Source of the DNA: an uncultured Alphaproteobacteria bacterium
Lineage (GTDB): Bacteria; Pseudomonadota; Alphaproteobacteria; Sphingomonadales; Sphingomonadaceae
Direction: 5' to 3'
DNA length: 9,001 nucleotides
NCBI GenBank assembly: GCA_903939555.1
Contig: CAJAHV010000109.1
Location: 1-9,001, forward strand
In this document: piece by piece, positions 6,099-9,001 of the stretch
Layout of the letters: every line of letters starts with the position of its first letter
Position numbering within the stretch: position 1 is the stretch's first letter
Made by a program: the position numbers and the translations under genes
The notes under the pieces: model-generated
The model's database searches: none
Told to the model about the DNA's origin: nothing
What the model saw: only the letters and a program-made list of their open reading frames with translations

Positions 6099-6563
6099 AT
6101 GCCATTGTATGAGCATGTCTTTCTCGCGCGTCAGGACCTGGCAGCAGCCCAGGTCGAAGCGCTGACGGAGACATTTTCCAAGATCATCGCCGACGGCAAC
6201 GGTGCCGTGGCTTCCCATGAATATTGGGGCCTGCGCAGCCTGGCGTATCGTATCGCCAAGAATCGCAAGGCGCATTATGTCATGCTCAACATCGACGCGC
6301 CGGCCCCGGCCATCGCTGAAATGGAGCGCCAGGTCGCGCTCAATGAAGACATTATCCGCTACATGACGGTGCGTATCGAAGCATTGCCTGTGGAACCCAG
6401 CGCCATGATGAAGCGCGGCGATCGCGAACGCGAACGTGGTGCCGAAGGCGGCCGTGGTGATCGCGGCGACCGCGGCGATCGTGGTGACCGTGGCGACCGT
6501 GGTGACCGCCCGCGCGGTGGTGACCGTGGTGACCGCCCCGAACGCGCCCCGCGCGCTTTCTGA
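6099..6563 (+). CDS. rpsF: 30S ribosomal protein S6
   Basis: This is the 154-residue ribosomal protein S6, which binds S18 and the central domain of 16S rRNA in the small subunit. The core of about 95 residues starts with MPLYEHVFLARQDL and contains the conserved EYWGLRSLAYRIAKNRKAHY. The remaining 60 residues are a charged tail built of tandem Gly-Asp-Arg units: six in a row at residues 120-137, a PRG break, then two more, ending in PERAPRAF. Extended tails are common in alphaproteobacterial S6, but this one is regular enough to be a 9-bp tandem repeat in DNA. The start at ATG 6099 has GAGGAG 9 nt upstream. It is the first gene of the rpsF-rpsR-rplI operon; rpsR follows after 16 nt. Confidence 0.97.
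   Translation: MPLYEHVFLARQDLAAAQVEALTETFSKIIADGNGAVASHEYWGLRSLAYRIAKNRKAHYVMLNIDAPAPAIAEMERQVALNEDIIRYMTVRIEALPVEPSAMMKRGDRERERGAEGGRGDRGDRGDRGDRGDRGDRPRGGDRGDRPERAPRAF
6456..6536 (+). repeat. 9-bp tandem repeat coding (Gly-Asp-Arg)n in rpsF
   Basis: Six consecutive 9-bp units (6456-6509) of the form GGY-GAY-CGY are followed by a diverged unit (6510-6518, PRG) and two more units (6519-6536). The units differ only at third codon positions. This is an internal repeat of the S6 tail and could vary in copy number by replication slippage without breaking the frame. Confidence 0.85.
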
Positions 6564-6579
6564 TCGAAAGGATTAGACC

Positions 6580-6804
6580 ATGGGACGTCCGTTTTTCCGC
6601 CGCCGCAAGAGCTGCCCGTTCTCGGGTGCCAACGCGCCTGTCATCGATTACAAGGATGTGCGCCTGCTGCAGGGTTTTGTCTCTGAACGGGGCAAGATCG
6701 TGCCGTCGCGCATCACCGCCGTTTCGGGCAAGAAGCAGCGCGAACTGGCCAAGGCCATCAAGCGCGCCCGCCACTTGGGCTTGCTGCCCTATCTGGTCAA
6801 GTAG
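6580..6804 (+). CDS. rpsR: 30S ribosomal protein S18
   Basis: This is the 74-residue ribosomal protein S18, which binds 16S rRNA as a heterodimer with S6. It starts MGRPFFRRRKSCPFSGANAP and carries the family's VRLLQGFVSERGKIVPSRIT and KQRELAKAIKRARHLGLLPY segments, so it is complete. It has a single cysteine in CPFSG, hence no four-cysteine zinc site. The ribosome binding site GAAAGGA lies 5 to 12 nt before the start, in the short gap after rpsF. The rplI ribosome binding site overlaps its stop codon (TAGGAG, 6802-6807), which suggests coupled translation. Confidence 0.97.
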   Translation: MGRPFFRRRKSCPFSGANAPVIDYKDVRLLQGFVSERGKIVPSRITAVSGKKQRELAKAIKRARHLGLLPYLVK

Positions 6805-6815
6805 GAGTAACCACA

Positions 6816-7424
6816 ATGGAAATCATCCTGCTTGAACGCGTTGAAAAGCTTGGCAGCATTGGCGATATCGTCAATGTGAAGCCGGGTTTCGCCCGCAACT
6901 TCCTGCTGCCGCGCGGCAAAGCCCTGCGTGCATCTGAAGCCAACAAGAAGAAGTTCGAAGCCGATCGTGCCCGCATCGAGGCCGAAAATGCCAAGCGCCG
7001 CGACATTGCCCGCAGCGAAGCCAAGGATGTCGATGGCGCCAGCGTCGTCATGATCCGCCAGGCGTCGCAGACCGGGCAGCTGTTCGGTTCGGTCGCCGCG
7101 CGCGATCTCGCCGATGTGCTGACCGCTGGCGGCCACAAGGTTCACAAGAACCAGATCGTCCTCGACAAGCCGATCAAGACGCTCGGCATCCATGACGTCA
7201 AGGTGGCGCTCCACCCCGAAGTCGTGGTGATGGTCAAGGTCAACATCGCCCGCTCGCCCGAAGAAGCCGAGCTGCAGTCCAAGGGTGTCGACGTCAACGC
7301 CGACCTGTTCGATCGCGAAGAATCGGGCTTTGTCGAAGCGTTCGATCCCAACGCCGAACCCGGCATCCCGACCGGTGAAGCGCCGGCCGCCGAAGCCGCA
7401 CCGGAAGCCGAAACCGAAGCCTGA
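6816..7424 (+). CDS. rplI: 50S ribosomal protein L9
   Basis: This is the 202-residue ribosomal protein L9, which binds 23S rRNA near the base of the L1 stalk and helps keep the reading frame. The N-terminal domain is unmistakable (MEIILLERVEKLGSIGDIV, then PGFARNFLLPRGKAL, residues 1-37). A long charged connecting helix follows (about 40-75), then the C-terminal domain (to about 150, with SVAARDLADVL and HPEVVVMVKVNIARS). The last 50 residues, including PTGEAPAAEAAPEAETEA, form an acidic Ala/Glu/Pro tail absent from the roughly 150-residue E. coli protein but usual in alphaproteobacteria. GGAG stands 8 nt before ATG 6816. The gene is last in the operon, followed by a terminator 22 nt beyond its stop. 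Confidence 0.97.
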   Translation: MEIILLERVEKLGSIGDIVNVKPGFARNFLLPRGKALRASEANKKKFEADRARIEAENAKRRDIARSEAKDVDGASVVMIRQASQTGQLFGSVAARDLADVLTAGGHKVHKNQIVLDKPIKTLGIHDVKVALHPEVVVMVKVNIARSPEEAELQSKGVDVNADLFDREESGFVEAFDPNAEPGIPTGEAPAAEAAPEAETEA

Positions 7425-7446
7425 AACCGGGCTTTTGGTTGAACAA

Positions 7447-7482
7447 AAAGGGCCGCGCTGCTTTCGGGCAGCGCGGCCTTTT
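7447..7482 (+). terminator. Intrinsic terminator of the rpsF-rpsR-rplI operon
   Basis: A perfect 11-bp stem, GGCCGCGCTGC (7451-7461) with GCAGCGCGGCC (7468-7478), encloses the 6-nt loop TTTCGG. It is flanked by an A run before and TTTT after (7479-7482), and the A/T pairs can lengthen the stem. The T run is short, but the stem is strong and the position just after rplI fits. Confidence 0.9.
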
Positions 7483-7521
7483 GCTGTCCGGGTGCCAGCG
7501 CGCGGCGGGAAGGGGGTTGAC

Positions 7522-7538
7522 CCTGTGGCGCACACAGG
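7522..7538. repeat. Inverted repeat CCTGTG-N5-CACAGG before the DUF3297 gene
   Basis: The arms 7522-7527 and 7533-7538 are exact and separated by GCGCA. TTGACC at 7517-7522, a possible -35 element, overlaps the left arm by one base, though no good -10 follows at the right distance. It lies 13 bp before the DUF3297 start, so it may be an operator or a small leader hairpin. Confidence 0.3.
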
Positions 7539-7551
7539 CCACTCCCGCCCC

Positions 7552-7833
7552 ATGAGCGAAGAACCCGAAACCAGCCCCGCCGCAGAAACGCCGGCAATCA
7601 CCGACACGCCGCCCGACCGGCTGTGTGCCAGCCCGCGCAGCCCACATTATGACGAGGCGGTGCTTGAACGCGGCGTCGGCATCGTTTTCGAAGGTGTGGA
7701 ACGCACCAATGTCGACGAATATTGCATCTCCGAAGGTTGGGTGAAGGTTGCGGCCGGCAAGTCCAAGGACCGTTATGGTAACCCGCTGACCATCAAGCTG
7801 AAGGGCAAGGTCGAGCCTTATTTCAAAAGCTAG
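7552..7833 (+). CDS. DUF3297 family protein
   Basis: This 93-residue protein belongs to DUF3297, a small family of unknown function found mainly in proteobacteria. The family core runs from about residue 19: TPPDRLCASPRSPHYDEAVL, then a G-I-x-F-x-G-x-E strand, N-V-D-E-Y-C-I-S-E-G-W-V and a C-terminal strand pair ending KLKGKVEPYFKS. The first 18 residues (MSEEPETSPAAETPAITD) are acidic, low complexity and likely disordered. ATG 7552 is preferred because the frame further upstream runs through the terminator and is not family sequence; the ribosome binding site is weak. It has no signal peptide or membrane helix, so it is cytoplasmic. The rarA gene begins 17 nt after its stop, so the two are probably co-transcribed. 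Confidence 0.88.
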   Translation: MSEEPETSPAAETPAITDTPPDRLCASPRSPHYDEAVLERGVGIVFEGVERTNVDEYCISEGWVKVAAGKSKDRYGNPLTIKLKGKVEPYFKS

Positions 7834-7850
7834 AGCGGGAGCCGGCGGCG

Positions 7851-9001
7851 ATGGCTGATCTGTTCGGCGATGCAGCGGCGGCTCCGGCCCCCAATCCGCC
7901 GCTGGCGGAACGGTTGCGGCCACGCGCGCTCGCCGAGGTCGTGGGACAGGGCCATCTGACCGGGCCTGAAGGCGCCATCGGCCGCATGGTGGCGGCGGGA
8001 TCGCTGAGCAGCCTCATCCTGTGGGGCCCGCCGGGCACCGGCAAGACCAGCATCGCGCGGCTGCTCGCCGAAGCAGTGGGCCTGCGTTTCGTCGGCATTT
8101 CGGCGGTGTTTTCGGGCGTTGCCGAACTGAAAAAGCTGTTTGCCGAAGCGCGGGACGCAGCCCGGGCGGGTCAGAAGACCTTGCTGTTCGTCGATGAAAT
8201 CCATCGCTTCAATCGCGCCCAGCAGGACGGTTTTCTTGGCGTCGTCGAGGACGGCACGGTGACGCTCGTCGGCGCGACCACCGAAAACCCCAGCTTCGAA
8301 TTGAACGCCGCCATCCTCAGCCGCGCGCAGGTGCTGATCGTGCGGCGGCTCGACGAAGCGGCGCTCGCCGAACTGCTTGATCGCGCCGAAGCCAGCGAGA
8401 GTCGGCCGCTGCCGCTGACCAGCGAGGCGCGCGCCGCGCTCATCGCTGCGGCGGATGGTGACGGGCGCTTCCTGCTCAACCAGGTCGAGCAGCTTTTTGC
8501 GGTGAAGCTGGCCGAATCGCTCGACCCCGCCGGGTTGGCGGCGCTGCTGCACCGGCGCATGCCGGTTTATGACAAGGACCGCGAGGGGCATTATGGGCTG
8601 ATCTCGGCGCTGCACAAGGCGCTGCGCGGGTCGGACCCCGATGCGGCGCTGTATTATCTCGAACGCATGCTGACGGCGGGGGAAGCGCCGCTCTATCTGC
8701 TGCGCCGCCTCGTGCGCTTTGCCAGCGAGGATATCGGTATGGCCGATTCGAACGCGCTGGTGGTGACGCTGGCGGCCAAGGACGCCTATGACTTCCTCGG
8801 CTCGCCGGAAGGTGACCTCGCCATCGCGCACGCCTGTCTCTACCTTGCGACCGCGCCCAAATCCAATGCCGCCTATCGCGCCCACAAGGCCGCAGCCAAG
8901 GCGGCCGTGGCGACAGGCTCGCTGCCCCCGCCCGCGCACATCCTCAACGCGCCGACGCGGATGATGAAGGAACTCGGCTTCGGCAAGGGCTATGCCTATG
9001 A
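7851..9001 (+). CDS. rarA: Replication-associated recombination protein A (3' end cut by window)
   Basis: This is an AAA+ ATPase of the RarA/MgsA (Mgs1/WRNIP1) family, which acts on stalled replication forks and interacts with single-strand binding protein. The 383 residues seen include Walker A GPPGTGKT at 59-66, the family block SAVFSGVAELK (84-94), Walker B LLFVDEIHRF with DEIH at 115-118, and sensor 1 GATTENPSF (141-149). The C-terminal part, including LLRRLVRFASEDIGMAD, YLATAPKSNAAYRAH and the end LGFGKGYAYD, matches the oligomerisation domain. About 50 residues of the usual 430-440 lie beyond the right edge. ATG 7851 has GGGAG 9 nt upstream. The gene follows the DUF3297 gene closely. 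Confidence 0.95.
   Translation, partial: MADLFGDAAAAPAPNPPLAERLRPRALAEVVGQGHLTGPEGAIGRMVAAGSLSSLILWGPPGTGKTSIARLLAEAVGLRFVGISAVFSGVAELKKLFAEARDAARAGQKTLLFVDEIHRFNRAQQDGFLGVVEDGTVTLVGATTENPSFELNAAILSRAQVLIVRRLDEAALAELLDRAEASESRPLPLTSEARAALIAAADGDGRFLLNQVEQLFAVKLAESLDPAGLAALLHRRMPVYDKDREGHYGLISALHKALRGSDPDAALYYLERMLTAGEAPLYLLRRLVRFASEDIGMADSNALVVTLAAKDAYDFLGSPEGDLAIAHACLYLATAPKSNAAYRAHKAAAKAAVATGSLPPPAHILNAPTRMMKELGFGKGYAY

Noticed and set aside
6456..6536. Short repeats that might suggest a CRISPR array
   Set aside because: The units are 9 bp, contiguous, in frame and code for Gly-Asp-Arg in S6. There are no unique spacers.
7830..8939. Minus-strand open frame of 369 codons opposite rarA
   Set aside because: The plus strand codes for RarA with all expected motifs, so the antisense frame is a by-product of composition.

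Overview
The window is GC-rich and densely coding. It most resembles an alphaproteobacterium, probably of the Sphingomonadales. The reasons are the rpsF-rpsR-rplI operon with an extended, charged S6 tail and an acidic Ala/Glu-rich L9 tail, a DUF3297 gene, a short PepSY-type membrane protein, an HerA-like DUF853 ATPase with an Ala-rich coiled coil, and the general style of the sequence. The genus is an inference; there is no rRNA in the window to test it.

Left part (1-1756). The window opens inside an alpha/beta hydrolase of the MetX-like type, of which only the C-terminal 155 residues are present. Next comes a small four-helix membrane protein that looks like the membrane half of LytTR regulators without the DNA-binding half. 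It overlaps tail to tail with a PepSY-associated membrane protein on the minus strand. Between that gene and the next lies a remnant of a DUF3237 gene on the minus strand, so this part looks eroded.

Middle part (1757-5949). A complete DUF853/YjgR-type HerA-like ATPase gene is followed by a convergent gene for a secreted protein of unknown function. That gene is divergent from an amidase-signature-family enzyme that carries a signal peptide. The gap between these two starts holds several perfect inverted repeats, including one with 10-bp arms, which may form an operator or leader structure.

Right part (5950-9001). A leader region with several hairpins precedes the ribosomal protein operon rpsF-rpsR-rplI (S6, S18, L9), which is closed by a strong intrinsic terminator. 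A DUF3297 gene follows, and 17 nt after its stop begins rarA, an AAA+ ATPase that acts at stalled replication forks and runs off the right edge.

I see no CRISPR array, transposase, phage gene, tRNA, rRNA or recognisable defence system. Most of the window is ordinary chromosomal housekeeping and metabolic sequence. The points worth a second look are the two truncated genes, the inverted repeats at 4317-4389, the rpsF leader, the repeat-built S6 tail and the uncharacterised secreted protein.
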